Origin: DATFGK01 sp046712825
GTDB taxonomy: Bacteria; Actinomycetota; AC-67
Direction of reading: 5' to 3'
NCBI GenBank assembly: GCA_046712825.1
Contig: JBKKCR010000253.1
Span: forward strand, 1 to 41,154
Length of the DNA: 41,154 bases
Each line of letters begins with the position of its first letter. The first letter of the stretch is position 1. Below are positions 40,465 through 41,154 of the stretch, one piece after another. The notes beneath the pieces were generated by a model. The model saw only the letters and a program-made list of their open reading frames with translations, was not told where the DNA came from and did not search any database. Made by a program: the position numbers and the translations under genes.

Positions 40465-41154
40465 AGCAGCCCCTTGAGCGCCGACGCCAGCTTGTCGGGG
40501 TCGTGACGGGCGGCCGAGGCGATGAGATCGGCGCGCACGACGGGCGCGCCGATCGACCCCAGGGCGGTCTCGTCGGTCAGCAGCGGCCTCGCGACGCCGG
40601 GTAGCGGACCCTCGTGCACGAGCACGGCGTCGAGACGCAGGCCCGGGATGTGCTCGACGAGGGCCCGGATGTGACCGGCGGCGTCGAGCCCCGCCGTCTC
40701 GCCCAGCTGCTGCGCCGCGTTCAGGACCAGCGCAACACTGCCGGCACGCGGGAGGGCGGCGCCGATGCCCGGCACGAGCAGCGCCGCGAGGATGCTCGTG
40801 AAGAGGCTGCCCGGACCGAGCACGGTCAGCGTCGAGGTTTCGATCGCCTCGACGGCCTCTTCGGCGGCCGGCGGGTCCTCCGGCTCGAGGAACAGACGCT
40901 CGACCGGGCCGGGGCCGGTGGCTATCGCGACCTGTCCACGGATGTCGAGTCCCCCCATCCGCGCACGGAGCCGCACGGGGCTCGGGGTCGCCGGCAGCAC
41001 GCGACCCCGCACGCCGGCGATCTCAGCGACCTCGTCGACCGCCGCGACGAAGTCGCCGCGCAGATCGGAGAGAGCCGCGATCAGGAGATTGCCGAGCGGG
41101 TGGCCCGCGAGATCCCCTTCAGAGAAGCGGTACTGGAGGAGCGCGGCTCTCGCC
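40461..41154 (-). CDS. yvcK: YvcK/CofD-like protein (gluconeogenesis factor), 3' part
   Basis: The last 230 or so codons of a YvcK-family protein; the N-terminus lies beyond the right edge. The visible part opens ALLQYRFSEGDLAGHPLGNL followed by ALSDLRGDFVAAVDEVAEI and VRGRVLPATPSPV, then VLGPGSLFTSILAALLVPGI, all characteristic of YvcK. These CofD-related proteins bind UDP-sugars and affect carbon metabolism and cell shape. Its stop overlaps the whiA start. rapZ would be expected just upstream, outside the window. Confidence 0.93.
   Translation of the reverse strand, partial: ARAALLQYRFSEGDLAGHPLGNLLIAALSDLRGDFVAAVDEVAEIAGVRGRVLPATPSPVRLRARMGGLDIRGQVAIATGPGPVERLFLEPEDPPAAEEAVEAIETSTLTVLGPGSLFTSILAALLVPGIGAALPRAGSVALVLNAAQQLGETAGLDAAGHIRALVEHIPGLRLDAVLVHEGPLPGVARPLLTDETALGSIGAPVVRADLIASAARHDPDKLASALKGLL

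Overview
The window reads as a chromosomal stretch of a high-GC, probably deep-branching and uncultured actinobacterium. The evidence is a Pup-proteasome locus (Dop and the ARC/Mpa ATPase), WhiA in the conserved yvcK-whiA-gap-pgk-tpiA-secG order, frequent GTG and TTG starts, and many 4-nt ATGA/GTGA gene overlaps. I cannot place it more precisely. There are no phage structural genes, transposases or CRISPR arrays.

Layout. Positions 1-4729 (minus strand) hold the 5' end of dop, an in-frame truncated second copy of the ARC C-terminus, full-length ARC, trmI, and a gene fusing a ThiS/MoaD/TtuB-like ubiquitin fold to a TtuA-type tRNA thiolase. The last two form a tRNA T-loop modification pair next to the proteasome genes. 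Positions 4750-6833 hold an M50 membrane protease, a DUF1802 protein and a VapBC toxin-antitoxin pair with a palindromic operator. Positions 6892-9559 hold a complete arginine-to-spermidine operon (pdaD, speD, speE, speB) with a long leader that may encode a 33-residue leader peptide. Positions 9620-16078 hold a CapA-like phosphatase with a PstS-like N-terminus, a GAF histidine kinase, a glycosyltransferase/haem-oxygenase-like diiron enzyme pair behind a striking inverted repeat, and a PLP decarboxylase.

Positions 16081-21730 hold a partner-switching stress module (STAS protein, a membrane-GAF-PP2C-HATPase fusion, a separate RsbW-like kinase), a FAD-Rieske oxidoreductase, a CBS-pair protein and a small TraR/DksA-like protein. 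Positions 21881-23729 are an accessory patch: three small exported proteins, a tRNA-Leu(GAG), a 22-bp direct repeat of the tRNA 3' end about 1.3 kb away, and two near-identical 58-bp repeats carrying a CRP-like palindrome.

Positions 23778-36333 (minus) are an oligopeptide ABC transporter operon with one permease pair, two ATPases and five diverged substrate-binding lipoproteins. It sits between tpiA and secG, so it splits an otherwise conserved central-metabolism operon. Positions 36522-41154 hold tpiA, pgk, gap, whiA and the 3' part of yvcK.

The most unusual items are the ARC C-terminal paralog, the TtuB-TtuA fusion coupled to trmI, the tRNA-bounded micro-island with CRP-like repeats, and the five-receptor transporter inserted in the glycolytic operon. 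All function statements rest on motif recognition by eye; no database search was run.
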